Positions 50,801-60,918 of a DNA stretch of 64,000 bases are shown here, one piece after another (the stretch's first letter is position 1; each line of letters begins with the position of its first letter). Origin of the DNA: Polytrichum commune (taxonomy: Eukaryota; Streptophyta; Polytrichopsida; Polytrichales; Polytrichaceae); contig OX485803.1 in the NCBI GenBank assembly GCA_950295325.1, forward strand, positions 20,274,001 to 20,338,000, given 5' to 3'. The notes under the pieces are model-generated. The model saw only the letters and a list, made by a program, of their open reading frames with translations. It made no database searches and was not told where the DNA came from. Both the position numbers and the translations under genes were made by a program.

Positions 50801-51247
50801 GAACCGGATATTGCGGAACTAGAGGAAATTAGTGGCAGGGGAGACGAGTGAGAGCGGTTAACCCAGACTCCGAGGATGCTCAGCCTGTTCAGTGGCCTTG
50901 ACCTAACCACACTTGATCTTCACCGTCACCGTTAAGTTAGTTATCCTCCGTTAATTATAACCACATTTTATAAGCCGAGTCTGCAACCAATTCCCATGAC
51001 AACCAATTATTCTTCCCATCTCCGGGGCCACTAATGCCACATGCATGCTGCCAAATTCCCATCCTCCATGATCACTTTTTCCTCTTCTTTGCATGCAAAT
51101 CTTCTTCTTCTTCTGATCACATGAACACAGTTGATCCGTGCCTGCAAATCTTCTTGATCTTCTTCTTCGCCTCCGTAGGGTAGAGTATTGCAGAGGAGAC
51201 CTCATCTCTCTCTTTCCTTATAAGCATGCCCATCAGACTGAAGGGGA
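47839..51247. other. upstream region of the SFI1-like gene, no clear coding sequence
   Basis: It presumably contains the promoter and a 5' exon of the minus-strand gene, since the coding start at 47838 sits 2 bp after a usable AG acceptor. A frame at 50437-50910 (minus) and several smaller ones are open but unrecognised, with no conserved motif. 48840-48880 contains an inverted TAACATTACT...AGTAATGTTA. Confidence 0.4.
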
Positions 51248-51575
51248 GGCCACACGCATTCGGAAACGCCGGGTTTGAAAACGGAGTGTGGTAAGTCAAG
51301 GTGAAAAAAATTCTGCCTTGATATGTGCTTATTTTCGAGGAGCTTAATGTCAGGGTTGGTATAAACTGTCCATTTCCAACTCCGATCAGAAACGGAGGTT
51401 TTAAGCCTTGCAAAATCGCCGCCTGGGATCGGAGTTGGAAAACGGACGTTTATACCCAATAAGAAGAATGACCAAGCTTCTTGAAGTTCGACACAAAGTC
51501 AAGGCCGGAATTCTTTTACTTGGCTTACTAAACTCCGTTTCGAAACCGGGCGTTTCCGAACGTGTGTGGCTTTTA
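51248..51575. repeat. long foldback (arms about 140 bp, loop about 40 bp)
   Basis: Left arm 51248-51388 starts GGCCACACGCATTCGGAAAC and ends CCAACTCCGATC. Right arm about 51429-51575 is its inverted counterpart (GATCGGAGTTGG ... GTTTCCGAACGTGTGTGGC), with moderate divergence in the middle of the arms. The loop is about 51389-51428. It can fold as a single hairpin. It could be a snap-back MITE or a small-RNA precursor; no target duplication is visible. Confidence 0.8.
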
Positions 51576-52379
51576 CATGAGCAAATTGTTTTTGGCTACC
51601 ATCAGTTATTTGAGAGTCCATCACATTACAAGTCCCCACGGAGTTAAATGCTGCTCTCGCGCTTCCTTCTGTGTGAGCAAGCGTGTCCCAGCCGCTGGCA
51701 ATTTTTTTAGAGTTTTTTTTTCCCCTCATACCGAAGTACCTTTCATTCATGCAACATAAACAAAAATAGTTGATTTGAAGGACCTTAAAGTAGTCTAGAA
51801 CAAGATATTGAGATGAATCAGGCCCAAAATTTAATAAGTTTTTATGTTGGATGAAAGGGAGATAGGCTGATATGAGAGAAACTTTGCTTGAACCTACCCA
51901 CGGCCCGGATACACTTGCCCACGCATCAAGCAGCGTGAGAGCATTTACCTCAGTGGGGTTTTGTGATGTGAGGGATGTGGGCTAAGTTACAGTGTGAGGT
52001 AATGTGAAATGGTTGTCTTGACACCAATTATAGGTAGAGCTCTTCGTTGCCTACTGATTATAGTAGAGACCATCTCTCTTTGGGAGGCATTGGCTGGACA
52101 AACAGGAAACAATTACCAGGCGAAGACCTCCGAAGAGAGAGCTTCTATCACATAATTGGTGGGCAATGAAGAACTTTGCTCAAGGTAAATGTGCCGGAAT
52201 CTGTCATCAGTTGAATAACAACGGAGGAACAAACATACCGTCATGACTTCAAAAGCCTGAGCAGCTGATGGTAGTAAGAAATTTCGTAGGGAAGGGTGGA
52301 CATGCTCTGAGTTCATGGCCAGATCCTTGAAATACATCGCTTGCGCAAACCCTTTGAAGCGGAGCAAGTGAGTTAGGGC
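51576..52379. other. non-coding, no gene seen
   Basis: I support no gene or repeat here. Frames of 60-84 codons occur on both strands without recognisable motifs. Confidence 0.4.
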
Positions 52380-52900
52380 CGGACGGCCGCCAAGCTCTGC
52401 TTGTTGTATTGTTTTAAGGTTCGTGTAAGGAATCTAAAGGGTTGACCCAACCTATGTGAGTTTCTTATAGTGAAAAAATGATCAGTAGGGAGGTGGTAAG
52501 ATTAGAAGGTTTCACAAGGGAACGACCCAAGGAAACGGCAGGCGGATAGGGATAGGACAACTCCGCATCACTTCTTCTTCCTCCTCCTCCATTGGGTTTG
52601 TTTTCTTGTGCTCCAAATCAAATGCGAAAAGTGTTGTTTGAGCAGAGCGGAGTGAGTAGGGTTTGCAAAAGTTGGATGGCCGCCTTGTTTTGAGGTTCTT
52701 GCAAGGAATCTACAAAGTTGACCCCACATGTTTGGGTTTTTTCCAGTAAAAGTTGAGCAGGTAGAAGGTGAGGAATATGGAGTTAGTGAGATTAAACGGT
52801 CACCGGAGGAGGGACGGGGCTCCTTCTGCAGCACTTGGCCCTCCTCTTCTTTATTCCCTGGGATTGTTTTCTTGTGCTAAATCGATGCATTCATCTCGGA
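52380..52900. repeat. diverged tandem duplication, about 285-bp period
   Basis: 52380-52640 and 52664-52900 share ordered blocks: GG.CGGCCGCC, TTTTAAGGTTCGTGTAAGGAATCTA / TTTTGAGGTTCTTGCAAGGAATCTA (compare the GCAAGGAATCTA core), AGTTGACCC and GTTTTCTTGTGCT. Between the blocks are many substitutions and indels, so the duplication is old. Confidence 0.65.
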
Positions 52901-54216
52901 ATGCACCATCTTCCAGTATGTTTCCAAAGAAATTGCATTATCTGGGATGATGCAATCTTGTAGTTTCATGACTACTGTGTCAATTGGATGCTTATTTTGT
53001 AAATGTCACATTGCGAGTGGAATTCCAATTCTGATGACACAACCATTTAGTTCTTGCAGAGTCACATGTGAGTCAATATACCTTGCAAATTAGCTCCTGA
53101 ACTGGAGTCAAATGTCGAATTCCCAAATTGTTTCATTCATGTGCAATTAGGCATAGCGTTAGTCTGATCTAATTCGAACTTAGCAAGACTGAGGTAGTTC
53201 AGGCATTCAATTTATTATTCTTTATGTTTGTGTTTCTTTTCCTGTAGTTTTTTGCAACTTTTTTTTGTGTGTTTTTTACACACATTGACCCAACAAGATT
53301 TTAGAGTTAACAAGATGACCTCCAAGTCAAACTCTAAGCACGAGGACACTCCGGACTTTCACTGTCCATGCATTCATTTTGCCTATTGATGGAAGAAAAG
53401 TTACTCAATTTTTCTTACAGAATGTGTCTGTGTGCATAGTTTGAGGTATCTGTTGCCCCACGGCATGCAATTGCCAAATGGTTGAGTCCCACCATCTGTC
53501 TTTCTCTCTTCCTCTTCAACAGCCGGCAGCTACACCAATGTGACATGTATACAAACAAAACATGCCATGTTGTATTTTACAATATTGAATACATGTCCCA
53601 AAAGTCAACCACCCATTGAAACTCTGAGGTATTATCTGTCCCTTTTAAAACAATCGTTTCCAAAACGCTTCGACTAATGCTTCCAATGAATTGATGATTT
53701 CTTATTTCACAAACAGGAGGAATAATAAACTGACCACTACACTGTTGCAAACAATACATGTCTTATTACTCTGTCGGTCCCTCAAGCGTAGTGTGAAGCG
53801 AACTTGGGCCAACTCGGCCTTTTCCACTGATAAGAATGCTTGAAGTGCAAAGGTCATGGGCCCTCAGTCTCGTGTGTGAAGTGGCCCTAAGCATACCCTG
53901 CTAAAACCCCTCGTAAGAAATTGGGAGACCAAAACGTAGTTTCAAGTTTTTTTTTTTTTGTTGGATTTAAAGTTCTTGGTGTAGACAATTTATTCTCTTC
54001 ACTAAATCTCTTCCTTCCATCTCATGTTTTAAAATTTATTCATGTAGAGGGAGATTCAAAGAAACAGCAGGTCAAGTAGGAAATGTGAGTTTTGATACTA
54101 CTAATTCTAGCTTTAGAGTGAATTTGAATCGCATAGTCTTCACACTAGGGCTTCCCAACCCTAAATCACCTCATGCTCGATTGCAATAGACCCATGTATT
54201 CACAAATTGTTCGATG
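52901..54216. other. non-coding, no gene seen
   Basis: Nothing supportable except a short segment at 53770-53900 whose GCGTAGTGTGAAGCGAACTT resembles 59045-59065 (CATAGTGTAAAGCGAACTTA), hinting at another dispersed repeat end. Confidence 0.4.
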
Positions 54217-54499
54217 ACCTGGTACTGTTCTCCCCCTTTAATATGATATGTGTGGTTGCACAAGAAAGTGTCATCTTATCTGAATGTTGTATTCTGCTTA
54301 ATATGACATAATAATAATAAAAACTTCGGTCTCCGGAGGAGACCGACGTGAATTAAGTGTCTGTTCGATCCACCTCCAATCCCATGCCCACATGACAAGG
54401 GTATGGAGGAAAAGATCTACTCCCCCCTTTCGAGAGTAGACACTTTAGACACAAGAGACCAATAACACGGAACCACGCCTAACATTATACCCAGTGACC

Positions 54500-55160
54500 C
54501 TTACCTGTAACTTTTAAGTTTTGAGTTATGGGGGGTCTAGAGTGAGGGGAAGCGGTTGGTGGTTTTCTATTCTCCTTTTGTGGAGGAGGATAGACATGGC
54601 ATATTGTATTGCGATGGTATTAATATTTTTAATTGTATTTTTGATGGTAGGCATAGGCATTTTGAAATTAGTCTCGAGTAATTTCATAGATGGGATGTGA
54701 GCAGTAGCTCTGGCACCAGCAGTGATGACAATAAGTGGTTCGATTTTCCATCCTCTGGAAGCGATACTAGCAATTAGTGGTCTGTATTTGTTATTTTTTG
54801 CTTCAACTGCTTCTGGGGAGAATATGTCATTGCAGTAGGTGAATTCAATAAATTGTATGGTGAGGTTAGGGTCAATGTCTACGGGAGGGTCGTTTTGATA
54901 TGGTAGTCCCCTAACGCAAAGGATATCAAGTCTAAATCTTGCGTTACAGTGGCATCTTTGTGTACCACATGTGCAGGGGAGTAGCCAATTGGGAACTGTA
55001 TTTTCTTGAGGATTGTTATTGAGGGTGCCAGCATTCATGAGAGTAAAGCATCGGGATTTTTCAGATGAGATTAGGAGTTTCCTAATTTCCCCAACTGCTT
55101 TGTTATGTCTTTTAACTCGAAGTGAGTGTATATGTTGATGTTTACATGTAAGTAGTACAT
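54500..55160 (-). pseudogene. 5'-truncated LINE fragment with endonuclease domain (copy 2)
   Basis: The open minus-strand frame covers the C-terminal end of the LINE also seen at 23.9-27.4 kb. It runs from the second half of the CCHC finger (HVLLTC) through RVKRHNKAVGEI, CTCGTQRCHCNARFRLDILC and IQFIEFTYCNDIF to KYRPLI, GWKIEPLIVITAGARA and KRRIENHQP, and stops at 54526. The frame is intact from 55160 to the stop, so this copy is younger than copy 1. It breaks off inside the zinc finger near 55160, a typical 5' truncation. Relative to the canonical (K/R)PD motif it reads RLD. The low-coordinate side carries an ATAATAATAATA tract near 54310 that could be the 3' tail. Confidence 0.82.
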
Positions 55161-55799
55161 GGTCTTAAATGTTGTATTATTGAGGTTTTTCAAGAAATGG
55201 CCTATTTCATTGTAAAATGTCATTTTGTATACACAATGAAGATACATAAGTATAAAAGGAAATTTTTAACAAAGAAATATGCTCACAACGTCACACAATA
55301 TGACATTATATATATAGTCCCATGATGATGTCTTCATCATATCACACACTACGAAAGTAAGAATCTAATGTCTTTTGATGATGTTTGTTGATGTTGGAAA
55401 TTGACATTTTGTCCAATTTATTCATGAAAGACAATCATCATATTCATAAATGACAATCATCATATCTACAACTAAAAATTCCAAGTGAAGATGCTCCACT
55501 GCAAAATTTCATAGTAATTGGGCCTACTCATGGGCTTGAGGAAGCTTGACTATTGGTGTTGGTTGGTCATCCACATCATTTCCCTCCATTGGCTCTTCAT
55601 TGAAATCTATACTCAAATGGTTTTCTCTACCCCATGCCAAATCCACCAACTCAACCATGTTGTACTATCCATCAACAATTTCCTACCCTACCAATTGCAC
55701 ATATTCTTCAATAAGCATTTCTTCACTTCCACGATTCGAAGAGGAAATGGGACTTGTCAATTTGTTTGTTGCTTCTTTCATTCTCGATTTTTAATGTTT

Positions 55800-56207
55800 C
55801 ATATATGGCAAAATCGGCACTCTAATCTGCAAGTAAAATCTTAAGGGAATGAGTAGCATAATTGTTCATAATTAAAAGTCCCTTCCGCTTTTGAGTCTTG
55901 AAATGTACATTGAGGCCATCATCCAACTCTCAAATACATATGATGTCATCCATGCCGTTTGGTTTGTGAACCACCACACATAATCTACTAGCAACCACCT
56001 TCCAATCCATCTTGGGCGTAGAGATTTGAAAATAACCTTAGGTTTCAACTTGATAGTGCATATCATGTTTACAGCAAGAGCAAGGTGAGACAGTCCTTTT
56101 GAATTTTGCGCCCACAAACTTTTCCTTGCACTATGTCTAGTTTGGTTGTGCTCGATAAATAAACCAGTCTCATCCATAATGTAAACAACTTTTGTTGCCA
56201 TAAGCAA
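55800..56207 (-). pseudogene. pogo-type DDE transposase fragment
   Basis: The minus-strand frame 56207-55872 reads YIMDETGLF, later KLKPKVIFKSLRPR, then FTNQTAWMTSYVFESWM. This is the order of motifs in the DDE domain of pogo/Tigger transposases (first catalytic Asp in MDETG; KP.VI.KS..PR; AWMTS). After a frameshift at about 55872 the next motif reads LLIMNNYATHSLK, where the family has an Asp as the first residue of DN; the second catalytic Asp is therefore replaced by Asn. Stops and frameshifts follow. The N-terminal DNA-binding part is not readable upstream. Such transposases cut and paste the element at TA sites; this copy cannot do so. Confidence 0.85.
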
Positions 56208-56816
56208 TACGGAGGAGGTTGGTGCTTACCAAATTGTGTGCAAGTTGTTTTGTGTGCAAACATGGTCATAAACACCAAAATTGTTGAACTTATAACCGAA
56301 ATGAAAAGCATCCATCACTCAAGATTGTCATCCCCTCCAGAGCCAAGAAATTGAAGAAGTGGCATGGGCAAATGTAGGAGTATAAGTTGGTGAGGACTGA
56401 AATTTCTAATCTAAAGAGATGTGAGATACAGGTATGAGGACAAATTTTGAATCTAGAGAAGAAATCAACAACTTCATAATTCTACTTTGCAAATCTAGCA
56501 ATCCCTCAACCTCCACCCAAATCCAAAGACAAAAAAAGTGCAACGTCTATTTTGAAACCAAGGTTTTCAACAATTAGCTTAAGTTAACTTAAGTTAACAC
56601 ACTGATGAATCCATCATTAGCTCCTTGGTCCCAAGGCAAATCATAGTGTTGGTCCCACCACTACATGCATTAATTATCTTCATTATATGACAGATCATGC
56701 CTAAGAAATGTCGTATTATGAGTGGCATAGTCGTAATGTCACAATAAATTGACACTAGAAAGTTTGGTCGACGGGAAATGCATCGTATAATTGAGGTGTC
56801 GTATTATCAAGGTTAC

Positions 56817-57396
56817 ACCGTGGACCATTCCATTTGTATTGCCATTTGGAATCACACAACTTGCTATAATCACTACAAGTATATGAATCCTAGGCAATTG
56901 TTCTAGATCACTTGAAAATCATCCCAGGTCAGTGGATAATCCATATATATAAGTACATTCCATATTTCTTTATTGACATATGACAATTGCTTGGGAATCA
57001 TATGCAAGTAGTGAACTATTTGTAAAGAATGTACTTCTTTTATTGTCCAAGTATATCATGTGTCCTTGAAATGCAAACAATTTATTTGTGTTGTCTTTGC
57101 AAAAACATCTCATCTGAATTTTATAAACTTGTAGAAAACTTCAAATGATGTTCCACACTAATTGAAATAAAAGCTGCAACCGGTAAGATGCCATAGACGT
57201 TGGCAGTCCCAAAATATAAAGAAATAAATAATGAAGGACAGTTTTTGTACATACGTGAATTTGAGGCCGTTGGTGCCTAACTTGTTCAAAGAGTCCCCTT
57301 GGCCCTAAACTTGCAAGAGTATTGATGTATAGTGGAAGACTTGGTCCACTATAAGATATCACTTACTATATAATGATGTCATTGAGCACCTACTAC
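56817..57396. other. non-coding, no gene seen
   Basis: AT-rich spacer between two pogo-type elements. I see nothing supportable. Confidence 0.4.
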
Positions 57397-57397
57397 A

Positions 57398-57831
57398 GTC
57401 CACCCTCTATAAATGTTACACCTATAAGTGTTAACCCTCTCTAAATGTTAACTTTCTTCTACTCCCCACATATTGCACACTATAAATGTTAAACGTGTTA
57501 ACTGTTAACAAAATGGTACTCCCTTCTTTGTAAATTTGACTCTATAAATGTTAACGAATGAAATACAACCATAATATGGATCTCACCAAAGAACCATTGA
57601 TTCGTACTTCACCTATGATTTGTAAACTTGACATTGAATAAAGTTTTGATTGGGTTTGCAATTTTATGAATGGTATTCTCTCACAAGGACTCTTCACAAT
57701 TGCTTATATTTATAAATGTTAAGATTTGTATATTGCTCAAAAAAGTAATTTTATAATTGTTAATTGTTAACACCTCTATAAATGTTAACTTTGATCCACT
57801 CCCGAGGGTTAACATTTATAGAGGGTGGACT
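57398..57831. mobile_element. pogo/mariner-type MITE with perfect terminal repeats
   Basis: The ends are CAGTCCACCCTCTATAAATG and its exact inverse; the match continues through TTA. TA flanks both ends (57396-57397 and about 57832-57833), as expected for the Tc1/mariner/pogo group. The interior is filled with copies of TATAAATGTTAA and GTTAAC motifs in both directions. It is non-coding. Confidence 0.9.
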
Positions 57832-57889
57832 GTAAGTCGGAGAGTATTTTAAGCTTACAAAGTCAAATTGTAACTAATCACATGAAAAG

Positions 57890-58250
57890 AGACGTGGAGC
57901 TAGAGCAGTAGTGTCCAGGGAGATTTTTGAGCATGATCAATCAAAATCCTAGTGTTTCCAAGTCCAAGTGGTTACATGTTATAAACTTTCGATGTTCAAG
58001 AAGAAGTCTATGGGTGATGAAAGCAGATTCTGGCTTCTGGTGAGGCCACGTTGCCTGTGCTTTCTCGACCGTCGGATTTGACCGATGTAAGATCTCCTCC
58101 GTTCCTGCCACCACTCATCCACTGCTTCTTTATTAATTCAAGGTATATTCCACAGATTCTTCTAACACAATGATTAAATTTCCTGAAGTCTTGACACCTC
58201 AACAGGTTAAGTTACTTCTCGACCTCAATGGGTTCATCTGTAGTTAAGTA
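57890..58250. repeat. dispersed repeat, second copy
   Basis: Same block order as 28130-28540, in the same orientation, with clear divergence. The class is unknown. Confidence 0.55.
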
Positions 58251-60433
58251 GCGGTCAGTTAGTTTCTCCCCGCTCTTTGAGCCGGAGCACGTTTCTTTTA
58301 GAGAAGAAATGTCAAAACATGGCATCACAGGACAATTGAAGGTTGACTCAATCCCCCTCCTCTCCCCTTTTCAATTCTCGTGTCTGCTTGCATTTAAGTG
58401 TTTGTGTCAGGAGCACTGTAAAAGTCTAGGTACCTTTTATGGACAAGGACTGAAATTCTGAACGGCTTTTGCATTGGAAGTCTCTCAACAAGTAATTGCT
58501 CACAATTAACTAGGATGGTAATCGATAATAAGGATTGTCATATGAAAAAACAACAACATGTGAATTGCTAACATGATGTTAGGGCATGTGTTTACATCAG
58601 TCACCAACGACCATGACCGTTGCTTTCTATGATTTTTCATGTGTTGTGATATGATTGGTGATCCCGCTTTGTTTTACACAAGGTCGTCAGAAGTAGAAGT
58701 GACCAGGGTGAGCATTTTAGACATTGGTTGTGAAAGTGTCGGACGTGACCATGGGTGAGTGTGCATGAATCATACGTGTCTTGCAGTGGATAAGGTTTGG
58801 TGGTCATTCAAATTTTGTTGCGAGAAAATCGAATAGGTTGTCTCAGTGGGAAATGAGGGCAACCATGTCCAGAAACTAATTTCTAGATATGTCTAATTTT
58901 ATTTAATATTATTTTTGGTATTTTTATCTTTATTTTCCATTAAAAACATTTACATCCTAGTCTAAGTCCACTTTACAACTATGGGCCATTTTACATGCAT
59001 GACCAAGAAAAACCCACATCACATTTTAAGAGCCATGGTCACGTGTCATAGTGTAAAGCGAACTTAGACCTAAACGTAATGTCTTTAAAGAAAATTAAAT
59101 TAAATGATTGAAATAAATTTTATGAAAAAACATATTGATACATAGAAATAGATGCGATTTAAATATACTTTTTCTCTGGCATGGTTGCCCTTATTTGTCG
59201 TTGAGACACCTATTTGGGTTCTCTTGTCGCATATTCCAGGTGATCACCAAGCATTATGCACTTCTAGACATGTGGGAATCCATGTCACCTTCTCATCCAT
59301 TTTCTGACATGCTCACCCACGGCCACTTCTACTTTAGGTGTCTTGTGTAAAGATCTACCACTCCTCTCCCAACCAATGAGAGATTTTAGAAAGTAGCAAT
59401 CATGGTCACTAGTCTCTTGCATAAACCAACCTATGTCTCATGACTAAGGCTCCAAAAATGGCATGAAAAAACCCATCCGATGTTCAAAGTTTAAAACACA
59501 TTTCAATAGCCGAACGATGACGCCATAAACGATAAACAATATACGCCATGAACATGAAACACCGCATGAATGTATAGGTTCCCTTTTCTAAAAGAAGAGG
59601 CTTAACATACGGCCATGGATCGGGGCCGAATCATTCCTATCACTACATGAGGGAGTCTTTATGGGTGTGTGAGTGGGTCTGCTACGCAAGTGTCAAGCCC
59701 CATGTGGCCAACAAACGTCAGGCATGGTGTAATCTTCATAGATTTGTTATAACTACACTCCAACTTGCTTTCGATGGCTAAACTCCAGGCCCAGCCGACC
59801 CGATTGTTCATCTTTGTAAAGTGAACCGTACTCAGGTTGAAAAACCGTTCATTTTGCAAGGGTGGCCCAACAAAAAAGAGGAGAACGATCCTTGGAAAAA
59901 ATCCCAACACTAGGGATGCTACCACTTGGTGACGGGTAATTGGTACTAGGCTATGTGCCTATTAATTTTGTAAATGATTCATTGTAACTACTACAAATGC
60001 ATAAATCTGTAAGTGTCACATAGCATGTTGTCATTGTGTTAAAGTGCCAGATAATCCTATGTGGCTCCTCAGTAATTAATTCGACCGTCACATGGGCGTC
60101 TGAAACTGCCCAAAGCTCAAGGTGCCAAAAACTTTACAGGGGCGGGCAGGCGGGCGGCCTCAAGTCCGGGCAGGTCAGGGATGTTTGGATCATAGTCTGT
60201 GTCTCCTAATGCAAATGTTAACTGGGTCAAACCCCAAGTTGCTCACGGCTCTACTTTACAATTAAAGCAACATAGCAGATACATTGGCTCCCAAGAGGCT
60301 AGGACTTTGTGTGTCTTTGTAAACTCATCCATTGTGTAGGTAAAAAAACGCAGTGAATTGTAGTATAGCTTACAATGACTATATGTAGACATCTTTACTT
60401 CATAAATGGCATTAGTGATCCCATTTTAGTGCA
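58251..60433. other. non-coding, no gene seen
   Basis: No recognisable coding region. Frames at 59135-59350 (+) and 59659-59925 (-) are open but carry no motif I know. 60120-60180 has a short GC-rich GGCGGGCAGGCGGGCGG tract. Confidence 0.4.
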
Positions 60434-60622
60434 GTGGAATCTAGTTGGAATGAATTGGCCCTCATTCTTACAGGGGACTTGTTTTTACTAGAGCCCCTTC
60501 ATCTTATAGGGGGCGTTGAATTCGTGGCATCTATGTAAACTCATTCATCGTGGATGAGGGGGTTCTAGTAGAAACAAGTCTCTTATAAGATTGAGGGCAA
60601 ATTCATTCCAGCTAGATTCCAC
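60434..60622. repeat. foldback element, arms about 65 bp
   Basis: GTGGAATCTAGTTGGAATGA at the left returns inverted at the right as TTCATTCCAGCTAGATTCCAC-like sequence (ending 60622). The arms continue through GCCCTCA, GACTTGTTTTTACTAGA and CCCC. A related block (AAGTTGGAATGAATCAAC, ACTTGTTTTAACTAAAGCC) lies at 61005-61070. Probably a short snap-back MITE family. Confidence 0.75.
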
Positions 60623-60673
60623 CACACTAGTTTGGGATTTGCAATGATATATCCATAGTCAAATTGTCTTAAA

Positions 60674-60748
60674 ATAGTCATTATAGGCATTATAGTCATT
60701 ATAGTCATTATAGTCATTATAGTCATTATAGGCATTATAGTCATTATG
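60674..60748. repeat. 9-bp tandem repeat (ATTATAGTC)n
   Basis: About eight copies of ATTATAGTC, two of which read ATTATAGGC, lying between two foldbacks. Confidence 0.95.
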
Positions 60749-60761
60749 ATTCAATGTGTTT

Positions 60762-60918
60762 TCACCTTCAAATGGATGAGTTTACGTAGACGCCATGAAT
60801 CCCTAGCCAACCGGAACAGGGAGCCCTCTAAGGTATTTCCAACAACACTTGCAAGGCAACTCAGGAGGGCTAGGGATTCATGGCGGTCTCTATGTAAAAC
60901 TCATCCATTCCAAGGTGA
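60762..60918. repeat. second foldback, arms about 45 bp
   Basis: The left arm holds TCACCTTCAAATGGATGAGT, then a GTAGACGCCATGAATCCC block; the right arm is the inverse (GGGATTCATGGCGG ... ACTCATCCATTCCAAGGTGA). The arms carry small indels. The same GGATGAGTTTAC motif recurs inverted at 60320 and at 60540. Confidence 0.75.

Larger units (their letters stand above)
54226..56816 (-). mobile_element. pogo/Tigger-type DNA transposon relic
   Basis: The probable ends are CTGTTCTCCCCCTTTAATAT near 54226 and, reading inward from the other side, CGGTGTAACCTTGATAATAC near 56816. Both are typical of pogo-like termini and are followed by TATGACA or TACGACAC motifs. Minus-strand transposase sequence lies inside (56207-55800). 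A LINE fragment sits within it at about 54300-55160. The borders are approximate because I could not see a clean TA duplication at the right end. Confidence 0.6.

Noticed and set aside
50437..50910. 157-codon minus-strand frame upstream of the SFI1-like gene
   Set aside because: Ser/Pro-rich start without conserved motifs. It could be a 5' untranslated exon, but nothing in the sequence proves it.
54526..55038. Open frame as an independent cellular gene with a zinc-binding patch
   Set aside because: Residue-by-residue similarity to the end of the LINE at 23.9-24.6 kb shows it is a retrotransposon fragment.
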